Source: Bradyrhizobium sediminis
GTDB lineage: Bacteria > Pseudomonadota > Alphaproteobacteria > Rhizobiales > Xanthobacteraceae
Direction: 5' to 3'
NCBI RefSeq assembly: GCF_018736105.1
Contig: NZ_CP076135.1
Coordinates: forward strand, 5,206,001-5,270,000
Length of the DNA stretch: 64,000 nucleotides
Shown here one piece after another: positions 54,883 through 63,139 of this stretch. A program made the translations under genes and the position numbers. Each line of letters opens with the position of its first letter. The stretch's first letter is position 1. Under the pieces are notes generated by a model. That model was not told where the DNA came from. It ran no database searches and saw only the letters and a program-made list of their open reading frames with translations.

Positions 54883-56610
54883 TTACAAGACGACCAAGGA
54901 GACCGTCGCTCCCGTCGTTTGTAAGAGGCGCATCAATCGTGGTGCCTGAGACTTGGGTACGGCAATTGCCAACAGTCGCTGCGCCCGCGAGGCACCAACA
55001 TAAATTTTGCGTGCGTCCTCACTGGCGGCAGCAGAACTTCCTGCAGTCAAAAAATCGAGTATACCCTTGGCGGTCCGTGACGACATCACCACGCACACCG
55101 CCGGAAACTCCATCCCTTTTACACTGTGAATAGTACGGGCACAGTGCCCGCTTGGTGGCGCGCCAAATAACGCCTTCGCTAAGTCCGCATTGCGGGGAAG
55201 CCGCTGATTGATCGACCGCCCTCCAACCGGCAGCAATGGCGCAAGCAAGGTGCGCGCAAGATCGTGCCACGCGTCGGACGTCGCAAATCGCGTGGGATCG
55301 AAGCGCAGCGCATCAACAAGTTCGAGTACTCGCGGACGCCAGTGGTCCGGCTCAATCTCTGCGTTGGATATGTGCTGATGATAGGTCTTGTTGACGAGAT
55401 GGCCCTCAAGTTCCAGCATGAGTGCGTGAACTACTTCGAGCGCCTCCTTCCTGCCGCCAAGTTCGAACGAGAGATGGTAATCACTTATCGCGACGGCCAA
55501 TCTGAAGCTCAAATCCTTGACACCGTTGTCAGCCGGGTGGCCAAGGGCATTCGCGCCGCTCAGGCGCGTCGCAGCCACAACCGGACAGTCACGAGCGTTG
55601 AGACGAAGCTCTTCCGTTAGCTCGCCGAACTTGGCCCCCACGATTGCAGGCACACTGTTGCCTGGATAGGCCAGAATGTGAATTGGCGTCGTCTCGTCAC
55701 GATACTCGCCAAGCGCCTCATCTGTCACCGAGCGCGCGCTTGGAGCCCGCAGCGCCACGATCGCATTCGCAATATGGCGACTTGACCGGAAATTGCCGGT
55801 AATCGGCAATCGGTCATTTTCTTCAAAGGTTTCCCCGAAGGCCAAGAGCTCGTCCGTCACGCCCCCGCGAAAGCCGTAGATAGATTGGTGCGGATCGCAG
55901 ATGACCTTTACTGGGATATGAGCTGAACGAAACCAATTGATAATTTCCAGATCAGCCGGATTGCAGTCTTGGGCTTCATCGACGATTAGTTCTCGGAACC
56001 GGGCAGCAAGCGCGCGAGCCAGCACAGGCGAGGAGACTGGATCGCGCAGCCGGGCGAGCGCGACCTCGCGTGCGTCCGCAAAATCTAGTTCACCTCGCTC
56101 AAGGAAGCGGGCGCGCGTATTGCGGGCCGCCGTCTCGTGCGCCTTGACCCTTCCTTTGAAGCCGTGTCGCGCGAGCGCTTCTGGAATCGAATTGCCAGTT
56201 GTTCGATCGAAGCAGTCCAGCGGCAGTGCTTGCGCCCCCGGAAAGGGTTGGATTTGAAGCTTGTCCTTGTCAGGGATCAGGCGCGGTCGAGCCGTGCAGC
56301 CGGGCACACCGAACGGCGCGATGAAGAATTGCCAAAGAAACCTATCGAACGTTCCAATAAAGTGAGGAAAGGCGGGAACATCAAGCAACCCTTGTCGGTG
56401 CAACCGCTCTTCAAGCTCAGACACGGCGGCAATTGTGAACGACAGGAAGGCGATACCGCGTCTTGACGAATGGTCAGCGAGCATTAGTCGCGCTCGTTCG
56501 ACGATCACACGGGTCTTGCCGGAGCCGGGACAAGAGGCGACAAACGCGGAACCATTGTGGCCGATAACGCGAGCCTGTTCTCCTGTTGGCGTGAAGGGCT
56601 TGGCCTTCAT
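54883..56610 (-). CDS. gajB: UvrD/Rep-like superfamily 1 helicase, GajB of a Gabija-type defence system
   Basis: The 575-residue helicase has Walker A ASCPGSGKT (residues 25-33), Walker B VDEAQD (210-215), motif III CDPHQSIYGFRGG (238-250), motif V TIHSVKGMEF and motif VI YVGASRAQRLLAI. It is shorter than housekeeping UvrD and Rep (about 670-720 residues), as expected for GajB. The start overlaps the stop of the upstream OLD nuclease gene by 4 bp, so both are made together. In Gabija, GajB works with the GajA nuclease to block phage growth, responding to nucleotide depletion and DNA ends. Codon use is less GC-biased than in rpmB and DUF2235 on either side, a sign of transfer. Confidence 0.87.
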   Translation of the reverse strand: MKAKPFTPTGEQARVIGHNGSAFVASCPGSGKTRVIVERARLMLADHSSRRGIAFLSFTIAAVSELEERLHRQGLLDVPAFPHFIGTFDRFLWQFFIAPFGVPGCTARPRLIPDKDKLQIQPFPGAQALPLDCFDRTTGNSIPEALARHGFKGRVKAHETAARNTRARFLERGELDFADAREVALARLRDPVSSPVLARALAARFRELIVDEAQDCNPADLEIINWFRSAHIPVKVICDPHQSIYGFRGGVTDELLAFGETFEENDRLPITGNFRSSRHIANAIVALRAPSARSVTDEALGEYRDETTPIHILAYPGNSVPAIVGAKFGELTEELRLNARDCPVVAATRLSGANALGHPADNGVKDLSFRLAVAISDYHLSFELGGRKEALEVVHALMLELEGHLVNKTYHQHISNAEIEPDHWRPRVLELVDALRFDPTRFATSDAWHDLARTLLAPLLPVGGRSINQRLPRNADLAKALFGAPPSGHCARTIHSVKGMEFPAVCVVMSSRTAKGILDFLTAGSSAAASEDARKIYVGASRAQRLLAIAVPKSQAPRLMRLLQTTGATVSLVVL

Positions 56611-58403
56611 TCGACCAACGTTTCGATAGCGCGCTTGAGATAGGCGGGCACGACGAAAGCCTTGCCCTCGTTGATCTCCTCAGCGAGAAGCTGAGCGAAG
56701 TCGCCCTTGCGGGTCGTTTCGAAAAGACTCTGGATTGCGAGTGCTTGGGCATCGCCAACAAGCGCAACCGCCGTGTCCCATTTGCCGCCCGACCGAGGGT
56801 GCAATTTGAGAAAGATATCCTTCAACAAGGGACCGTTGCCTGCTCGGACCAATTCGGTTTCAAGCGAATAGTCGTTGATGACCACATCGATCAGCTCATT
56901 GGCGCCAAGCCCGGCAGCTAGGGCATTCAACTTCGCCTTGCGAACCTCGCCAGGGAGCACTTCACCTTCTTCCAAGCTGCCGCCATCGCCGTCGGTAAGC
57001 ACGACCAGACGATCTGCGATGCGAACCTCGTCGAACGGCGTAAGCAGAAGCTTGGTGTATGGCTCGAAATCAACACCATCGATCGGTACGAAAACCGCAG
57101 AGCGGAATAATCGCAACTTCTCGGGATCATCCTTGAGAACAAGCTTCTTTGCGATCACTGGCAGTAGAAGCGCCTCGGCAATTCCTTCGGCCAAGAGCAC
57201 ACGCCCGCCGAACAGAAAGGCAGACTTGGTGACGTCGAGATAACGATCAATTTTGCGACGTTCGATGGGATCGAGTGCGAGCGAAGCCAACGGAATACAA
57301 CGCGTCACTCGTCGAGATTGCGTTTCGGGTGACGGGGCGCCGGTTTCGTCAATCACCGGTGCGGCACCTTTGGGCAGGAAGGATCGGAAAAATACCAGCT
57401 TCTTGCTCTCAACCCATGCTGAAAGATTTGGCGAATGGGTCGCGACGATGACTTGCAGCTGACCGGCTGGACCACCGTGATCGGGTCGGAGCTGCCGCGA
57501 CTTTTCTGCCTGTTCCTCAAGAAAGCTGAGTACTGCGGCCTGAAGTTGGGGGTGGAGGTGCGCCTCTGGCTCCTCGACGAGAAACAACGTTAGATCAGCG
57601 TCATTCACCCTCTCCAGCTCGACCGCGATCGTCGCCATATAAAGCAAATTGGCATAGCCATGGCCTGAATAACGTAGGTCCTCTGGTTCGATGCCATGGT
57701 CGGCGAGCTTAAAGCGCAGATCACGCGCAATATCGATAAGCTTCTCATTATTGGCAAAGCCGAGCGATGCAGCTTGCCGACGAACGCCAGACGTAAGCGC
57801 ACTCAAGCCGACCTCCACGGCACCGTCTACCTTCAACAAGATCTCCGCCTCGGCACCGCGCCTTAGCTCCTTCGCCAGGGCCGCCGGATCACCGCCGTCA
57901 AGGAAATGGTTCAAGAGCGCGTAGATTCGCGTAGGATTGCCAGATGCGAGAGCGCGTTTGGCATCGCGGAGCGGCGGTAAATAGACGTGCCGAACCATCT
58001 CGTGGCAGCCCGGCTCCGGAATGCCTTGGTGATGCCCGCACCAAAGCATGGGGCGTATCGGGAATCGTCCGCTGCTCTCGTCGTACCGCAAGCCGAAGAC
58101 ACAGCCTGTGATCGCGTGATCAGTAGCCGCCGATATCAATCGACCTTGCTGTGCCGGGCTAAGCTCCACGTAACGTCCGATAAGTTCGAACTCTGGTTTG
58201 GCGCTTCCAAAGCGGATGTCCGTCGTCTCGCAATAAAGCTCGCGGCGGCCCCCAAGCGGTGTGGTCAACAGCCTAATGGCATCGATCGCATTGCTTTTTC
58301 CGCCGTTGTTCTCGCCAACCAGAATCGTGAGATCGCTGCTAAACTGAATATTCGTCTGCTCAAACGAGCGAAAATTGTTGAGTGCTAGGGTTTTCAGATA
58401 CAT
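56607..58403 (-). CDS. gajA: OLD-family ATPase/TOPRIM nuclease, GajA of a Gabija-type defence system
   Basis: The 598-residue protein opens MYLKTLALNNFRSFEQ. It has Walker A VGENNGGKS (residues 29-37), an SGHGYANLL signature-like segment (246-254), VEEPEAHLHPQ (276-286) and the switch His in ATHSPNL (321-327). A C-terminal TOPRIM domain has the metal-binding Glu in LLAEGIAEALLLP (E406) and the DxD motif in LTDGDGG (471-473). This ABC-ATPase plus TOPRIM layout is the OLD family; pairing with a UvrD-like helicase defines Gabija. GajA nicks specific DNA when NTP levels fall during infection. All key residues are present, so the system looks intact. Confidence 0.88.
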   Translation of the reverse strand: MYLKTLALNNFRSFEQTNIQFSSDLTILVGENNGGKSNAIDAIRLLTTPLGGRRELYCETTDIRFGSAKPEFELIGRYVELSPAQQGRLISAATDHAITGCVFGLRYDESSGRFPIRPMLWCGHHQGIPEPGCHEMVRHVYLPPLRDAKRALASGNPTRIYALLNHFLDGGDPAALAKELRRGAEAEILLKVDGAVEVGLSALTSGVRRQAASLGFANNEKLIDIARDLRFKLADHGIEPEDLRYSGHGYANLLYMATIAVELERVNDADLTLFLVEEPEAHLHPQLQAAVLSFLEEQAEKSRQLRPDHGGPAGQLQVIVATHSPNLSAWVESKKLVFFRSFLPKGAAPVIDETGAPSPETQSRRVTRCIPLASLALDPIERRKIDRYLDVTKSAFLFGGRVLLAEGIAEALLLPVIAKKLVLKDDPEKLRLFRSAVFVPIDGVDFEPYTKLLLTPFDEVRIADRLVVLTDGDGGSLEEGEVLPGEVRKAKLNALAAGLGANELIDVVINDYSLETELVRAGNGPLLKDIFLKLHPRSGGKWDTAVALVGDAQALAIQSLFETTRKGDFAQLLAEEINEGKAFVVPAYLKRAIETLVE

Positions 58404-58589
58404 CGCCCTGCGGTCCCCATTGCGCCTACTCGACGGAAACGTGGAAGGTTATCCGTAAGCTGCTGCTGTGCTGGTCCTGCCGACTCAGCGATAGCACGCG
58501 GTGATTGTAACGCGTGAATAGCGAATCCCCATAGCCACCCCGCCCTCCCCCCGCTAAACTTCCGGCTGCATCCATTCAGGCCCACATCC

Positions 58590-59876
58590 ATGAAGAACAT
58601 CGTCATCTGCTGCGACGGCACCGGCAACGAGATCTCCGAGAACATTTCCAATGTGCTCAAGCTGTACCGGACCTTGCGCAAGACCGAAAAGACCACGCCG
58701 CGGCAGATGGTGTTTTACGATCCCGGCGTCGGCACGCTGGCGCGGCCCAATCCGTGGAAGAAGTGGCGGCAGGACGTATCGGCGGTGTTCGGGCTCGCCA
58801 CCGGCTACGGGCTCGACGACAACGTGCTCAATTCCTACGAGTTCATCGTCGACAATTACGAGGAAGGCGACGCGATCTACCTGTTCGGCTTTTCCCGCGG
58901 CGCCTACACCGTGCGGGTGCTGGCCGGGCTGATCCACAAGGTCGGGCTGATCGCGAAGCCGCAGACCAATCTCGCCGGAAGCGGGCTCACCGCCTACAAG
59001 CAGTTCTCCAGCGACAATCCGGACGGCGGGCTCGATCCCAGGCAGTTCACCGACGGCGCCGCCGCCGACCCCGGCCCCGCCTCCCGGTACGACCAGGCGG
59101 CGCAATATGCGCGCATCCTCAGCGTGCGATGGCCGACCGTCAAATTCGTCGGGGTCTGGGACACCGTGGCGAGCGTGATCGTGCCGCGGCCGGACCGGCT
59201 CTATTGGCCGAGCCTGCAGGTGCTGGCCTTCGTGCATCGCAATCCGAGCGTGGAGATCTTCCGCCAGGCGATGTCGATCGACGAGCGGCGCCGGCTGTTC
59301 CGGCTGCAGCCGTGGCAAAACACCATCTTCATGCCAAACCGCTTCTCGAAGACCAACAACGAAAGTCCGCAGGATAGCTTGCAGGTCTGGTTCGCCGGCG
59401 TGCACGCCGATATCGGCGGCGGCTATCCGGAAATCCAGAGCGGGTTGTCGAAATACCCGCTGCTGTGGATGATCGAGGAGGCGGTGAAATGCGGCCTCCG
59501 GGTCGACCGCCGCACCGTCAACCAGCTCGGCTGGGGCCGGCAGCGCAAAGGCAGCCCGTTCAGCTACGTCAAACCCGACTTCATGGCCGACCCGCACAAT
59601 TCGATGACGGCGGCCTGGCGCAGCATCGAGTACTTCCCGAAAAAGGACAAGTACAAGGAATGGCCGGAGCGCAAATCGGAGTTCGGCTACTACATCCCGG
59701 ATTGCGAGCCGCGCCTGATCCCGGAAGACGCCTTGCTGCACCAATCCGCCGTCGAGAAGATCGCGCACGATCCGCGCTACCGACCGGTAAATATCCCCGC
59801 GAAGTACCAGACCATTCCGATGCCGCCCGAGCCGCCCGCCGGGCCGGCGGATGACGCGGAGGATGCGGATGAGTGA
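58590..59876 (+). CDS. DUF2235 alpha/beta hydrolase-like protein
   Basis: The 428-residue protein has the DUF2235 opening NIVICCDGTGNEISENISNVLKLY, the nucleophile elbow YLFGFSRGAYTVRVLAG, the segment KFVGVWDTVASV and a late HADIGGGYPE, which supplies a catalytic Asp/His. The fold is a cytoplasmic lipase-like hydrolase. Some members are type VI secretion phospholipase effectors (Tle1); solitary copies like this one have no known role. It is divergent from gajA with 186 bp between. A palindrome and a long repeat follow. Confidence 0.88.
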   Translation: MKNIVICCDGTGNEISENISNVLKLYRTLRKTEKTTPRQMVFYDPGVGTLARPNPWKKWRQDVSAVFGLATGYGLDDNVLNSYEFIVDNYEEGDAIYLFGFSRGAYTVRVLAGLIHKVGLIAKPQTNLAGSGLTAYKQFSSDNPDGGLDPRQFTDGAAADPGPASRYDQAAQYARILSVRWPTVKFVGVWDTVASVIVPRPDRLYWPSLQVLAFVHRNPSVEIFRQAMSIDERRRLFRLQPWQNTIFMPNRFSKTNNESPQDSLQVWFAGVHADIGGGYPEIQSGLSKYPLLWMIEEAVKCGLRVDRRTVNQLGWGRQRKGSPFSYVKPDFMADPHNSMTAAWRSIEYFPKKDKYKEWPERKSEFGYYIPDCEPRLIPEDALLHQSAVEKIAHDPRYRPVNIPAKYQTIPMPPEPPAGPADDAEDADE

Positions 59877-59888
59877 CGGATTGAAGCC

Positions 59889-59978
59889 GTAGGGTGGGCA
59901 AAGGCGCGTCTGCGCCGTGCCCACCGACTGATGTGACGACGCAAATGGTGGGCACGCTTTCGCTTTGCGCACCCTACG
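59889..59978. repeat. Palindromic repeat, family D (GTAGGGTGGGCAAAG / CTTTGCGCACCCTAC)
   Basis: GTAGGGTGGGCAAAGGCGCG at the left faces CGCTTTGCGCACCCTACG at the right, with GTGCCCACC / GGTGGGCAC inside. It lies directly after the DUF2235 stop and may end its transcript. Confidence 0.75.
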
Positions 59979-60029
59979 ACTGGACGTACCGCCGGCGCGC
60001 AGCGCCGCGGGCTGTGTGACTACCCGACG

Positions 60030-60542
60030 GGCAAATCAGTTGCGTGTCGCGATTTTCTGTCCAGCCCTCCTCGCAAAAATATTCTGATTTTCCGAAATCG
60101 CGAATCGGTCTATCTCCATCGCCATCCCGTCCCATCAAGAGGGGCGTTTCGCGAACGTCACGGACGTAGGGCACGGGGTGCGGTGGACGCGGGCGGCGCG
60201 CGAGACGGGCGTGCAGCTGGCGGACGGTGAAGTCGTGTGGTCCTGGCACCCCGACGCTGGTGTCAAGTTCGCGCTAGGGAGCGCGGGCGACGGTGGCAAG
60301 AAAGCCCGGTCACCGGGGAGAGCGCGCTATAATCCGTAAAACCATTGCGCAGGGAAGGCCGGAGTGTCTCCGCTGAACCTGTATGCTCGTGTGCGTGTTC
60401 TTCGCACATGTTTGCACACGAGACCGCGGGTGCAGCGCGCACCCGGTCTTCCCTGCGCCCTCTGAATGGAGGGCGGGAAGTTGAGAGCAAAGCTCGGGCG
60501 CCACGCGCCGCGAGATCGCGAAGGCGTGTTTGTGAGAGTGCG
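60030..60542. repeat. Long dispersed repeat of Bradyrhizobiaceae (recognised from memory), structured
   Basis: No credible gene is present. Wording such as the TTTTCTGTCCAGCCC start and the CCATTGCGCAGGGAAGGCCGG block is familiar from many copies in Bradyrhizobium, Rhodopseudomonas and Nitrobacter genomes, where spurious short proteins are annotated on it. This is recall, not a search. Within it 60347-60458 can fold strongly (listed separately). A TATAAT at 60328-60333 precedes the fold. Confidence 0.6.
60347..60458. other. Three-way-junction fold inside the dispersed repeat; possible structured RNA
   Basis: The outer stem pairs 60347-60358 with 60447-60458 (GCGCAGGGAAGG against TCTTCCCTGCGC, one G-T pair), and can extend by 4 bp. 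Arm 1 is CTCGTGTGC (60386-60394) with GCACACGAG (60414-60422), 9 perfect pairs. Arm 2 is CGGGTGC (60427-60433) with GCACCCG (60439-60445). The strand of any transcript is unknown. It could equally be a cruciform DNA element. Confidence 0.45.
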
Positions 60543-60664
60543 GTGGCCTCATCCTTCGAGACGCGGCGAAGACGCCGCTCCTCAGGACGAGGTTCCAGAC
60601 CCTCATGTTTCTAACCCCTCATGGTGAGGAGCGCGGCAACGCCGCGCGTCTCGAACCAGAGGCC
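60543..60664. repeat. Palindromic repeat, family B, left of the chemoreceptor gene
   Basis: The element runs from CGGTGGCCTCATCCTTCGAGACGCGGCGAAG to GGTGAGGAGCGCGGCAACGCCGCGCGTCTCGAACCAGAGGCC. It is in the same orientation as, and nearly identical to, the copy at 62554-62667 on the other side of the chemoreceptor gene. Confidence 0.75.
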
Positions 60665-60789
60665 CGGATGGCCCTGCGGGCCCCCCGCCACCCCGCCAAA
60701 TTCCGCGCGACGGGCTTTCATTAAGCCAATCGTAAAGGAAATGCTTAAAAATGCGCCTTTGCGATCAAAGTCGTACTTTGGAGAGCCCG

Positions 60790-62526
60790 ATGGCGTTTGG
60801 ACTCAAGGCAGGCAGTTTCGCTTTTCTACGCATGAACCTCGGGCCGAAGGCCGTGCTCAGCGCGGCGCTGCTGATCGCGGTGAATACCGCGCTGGTGGTG
60901 GGCGCCGGCTACTGGTCGCTGAGCCGCGACTTCGATCACCGCGCCCTGAACGACATCGACGTCAACCTGCGCACCCTCAGCCTCGCCTTCGGCGAAAGCT
61001 TCGCCAATGCGAAGATCGCGCTGAAGCAAGGCATCGTCGACCGCGTCGACATTCCGAAGATGCCGGAATTTACCGACCACAAGATCGTCGACCGCTCGAC
61101 CTCCTATGTCGGCGGCGTCGCCACGCTGTTCGTCTATGACGATGCCTCGAAGCAGTTCATCCGCCGCACCACCAATCTGAAAAAGGAAAACGGCGACCGC
61201 GCCGTCGGCACCCAGCTTGCGGCCGATCATCCGGCGCAGCCGGTGGTTCGCCGCGGCGAGGCCTACAAGGGCCCGGCGATCCTGTTCGGCCGCCGCTTCT
61301 TCACCGCCTACCAGCCGGTGTTCGGTGACGCCGGCAAGGTGATCGGCCTGGTCTTCGTCGGCATTCCCACCGCCGAGCTCGACGGCACGCTGTCGCAGGC
61401 GCTGTGGGCGATGGGCATCGCCGGCGCGTTCGCAGCCCTGCTGGTGCTGGCGATGACGATGTTGATGGTCCGCCGCGTCACCCGGCCGCTGCGGGCGGTG
61501 ACGGAATCGCTGACCGGGATTGCCGAGGGACGCACCGACGTCGAAGTGCATCACGCCGACCGCCACGACGAGATCGGCGCGATCGCCCGCACCATCGGCG
61601 TGTTCAAGATCAACCGGATGGAACGCCACCAGCTCGAGCGCGAGCGCGTCGAGGCCGAAAAACAGGCGATGGCGCAGCGCAAGGCCGACATGAACCGGTT
61701 CGTCGACGACTTCCGCAGCAACATCGGCGGCATCATCGAGCGGGTGCTGAATTCCTCGGGGCAGTTCGAAAAGGACGCCAAGCTGCTTTCGGTGACGGCG
61801 CATTCGACCGCGGAGATGTCGGGCCGGTCCGCCGAAGCCTCGCGGGCGGCCTCCGAGCACGTCCGCTCCGCCGCGGCCGCTTCCAGCGAGCTGTCGCAGT
61901 CGATCGTCGAGATCAGCCGCAGGGTGCAGGAATCGAACGGGGTCGCCACCGACGCGGTCAAGCAGGCCAATGCCACCGACGAGCGGATGGCGGAATTGTC
62001 GGCGGCGGGCGACCGCATCGGCGACGTGGTCAAGCTGATCACCTCGATCGCCGAACAGACCAACCTTTTGGCGCTCAACGCCACCATCGAGGCCGCGCGC
62101 GCCGGCGACGCCGGGCGCGGATTCGCCGTGGTGGCGCAGGAGGTCAAGACGCTGGCCGGCCAGACCGCGAAGGCGACCGACGAGATCTCGTCGCACATCG
62201 TCAACATGCAGCGCGCCACCGAAGAGTCGGTCAATGCGATCAAGGCGATCGGGCAGACCATCGAGCGCATCAGCGGGATCTCGACCTCGATCTCGTCGGC
62301 GGTCGAGCAGCAGGGCACCGCGACGCAGAGCATCGCACAGGGCGTCGAGGCCGCCGCCGGCGGCACCCTCGATGTCGCCGACAACATCGAGAAGGTCGCC
62401 AAGGGCGCGATCGAAACCGAAACCACCTCGGGCCAGATGCTGAAATCGGCGCAGGAACTCGCCGAGGTCTCCACCCACCTCAAATCCGAAGTCGAGAAAT
62501 TCCTCGACAGCGTCCGGGCGGCGTGA
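60790..62526 (+). CDS. Methyl-accepting chemotaxis protein with periplasmic Cache domain
   Basis: The 578-residue chemoreceptor has a first membrane helix ([24 protein letters not shown]), a single periplasmic Cache-type sensor of about 150 residues (with [24 protein letters not shown] and [25 protein letters not shown]), and a second helix ([17 protein letters not shown]). A HAMP domain and a full signalling hairpin follow, with the CheA/CheW-contact tip [21 protein letters not shown]. The ligand is unknown. ATG 60790 has GGAGAG 4 bases upstream. The gene is flanked by direct copies of a family B repeat and has no chemotaxis partners nearby. Confidence 0.93.
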   Translation: MAFGLKAGSFAFLRMNLGPKAVLSAALLIAVNTALVVGAGYWSLSRDFDHRALNDIDVNLRTLSLAFGESFANAKIALKQGIVDRVDIPKMPEFTDHKIVDRSTSYVGGVATLFVYDDASKQFIRRTTNLKKENGDRAVGTQLAADHPAQPVVRRGEAYKGPAILFGRRFFTAYQPVFGDAGKVIGLVFVGIPTAELDGTLSQALWAMGIAGAFAALLVLAMTMLMVRRVTRPLRAVTESLTGIAEGRTDVEVHHADRHDEIGAIARTIGVFKINRMERHQLERERVEAEKQAMAQRKADMNRFVDDFRSNIGGIIERVLNSSGQFEKDAKLLSVTAHSTAEMSGRSAEASRAASEHVRSAAAASSELSQSIVEISRRVQESNGVATDAVKQANATDERMAELSAAGDRIGDVVKLITSIAEQTNLLALNATIEAARAGDAGRGFAVVAQEVKTLAGQTAKATDEISSHIVNMQRATEESVNAIKAIGQTIERISGISTSISSAVEQQGTATQSIAQGVEAAAGGTLDVADNIEKVAKGAIETETTSGQMLKSAQELAEVSTHLKSEVEKFLDSVRAA

Positions 62527-62553
62527 GGCGGGGCGACGCGGCATGATCCGGTA

Positions 62554-62667
62554 CGGTGGCCTCATCCTTCGAGACGCGGCGAAGCCGCCGCTCCTCAGGA
62601 TGAGGAAAACCCTATCCCTCATGGTGAGGAGCGCGGCAACGCCGCGCGTCTCGAACCATGAAGCCCC
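62554..62667. repeat. Palindromic repeat, family B, right of the chemoreceptor gene
   Basis: Near-identical, same-orientation copy of the element at 60543-60664. The only differences are a few bases in the GGCGAAG(A/C)CGCC part and a shorter spacer. It ends 21 bp before the aroQ start, so it forms most of the aroQ upstream region. Confidence 0.75.
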
Positions 62668-62688
62668 CAATCGCACATAGGACACAAC

Positions 62689-63132
62689 ATGAAACGCGTG
62701 ATGATCCTGAACGGTCCCAACCTCAATTTGCTCGGCGTGCGCGAACCGCATATCTACGGCACCACCACGCTGGCGCAGATCAGGGAGAACTGCGAGCAGC
62801 ACGCGGCGCGGCTGGGCCTGACGCTGTCGTTTCACCAGTCCAACCATGAAGGCGCGCTGGTCGACCTGATCCAGTCGGCGCGGCAGGACGCCGACGCCAT
62901 CATCATCAATCCGGCCGCCTATTCCTTCACCTCGATCGCCATCATCGACGCCATCAAGGCGTTCGAGGGGCCGGTGCTGGAGGTGCACATCTCCAACATC
63001 CACGCCCGCGACGAGCTGCACCGCCATTCCAAGATTTCGTCGGCCGCGACCGCCGTGATCTGCGGCCTCGGCCCCTACGGCTACATCGCCGCGATCCACG
63101 CGGTTGCGGAGATGGCGAAGAAGCAGGCCTGA
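62689..63132 (+). CDS. aroQ: Type II 3-dehydroquinate dehydratase
   Basis: The 147-residue shikimate-pathway enzyme dehydrates 3-dehydroquinate to 3-dehydroshikimate. It has the type II signature ILNGPNLNLLGVREPHIYG with the catalytic Tyr, HQSNHEGALVD, NPAAYSFTS and EVHISNIHARDELHRHS with the catalytic His. The length is standard for the dodecameric enzyme. In many alphaproteobacteria aroQ is followed by accBC; here it is not, the next gene being a convergent oxidoreductase. Confidence 0.96.
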   Translation: MKRVMILNGPNLNLLGVREPHIYGTTTLAQIRENCEQHAARLGLTLSFHQSNHEGALVDLIQSARQDADAIIINPAAYSFTSIAIIDAIKAFEGPVLEVHISNIHARDELHRHSKISSAATAVICGLGPYGYIAAIHAVAEMAKKQA

Positions 63133-63139
63133 CCGCGGC

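Noticed and set aside
59974..60606. Short minus-strand open frames (91, 75 and 98 residues) in the repeat region
   Set aside because: Their wording is familiar from spurious proteins annotated on a dispersed repeat. There is no ribosome-binding site or domain, and they overlap strong hairpins.
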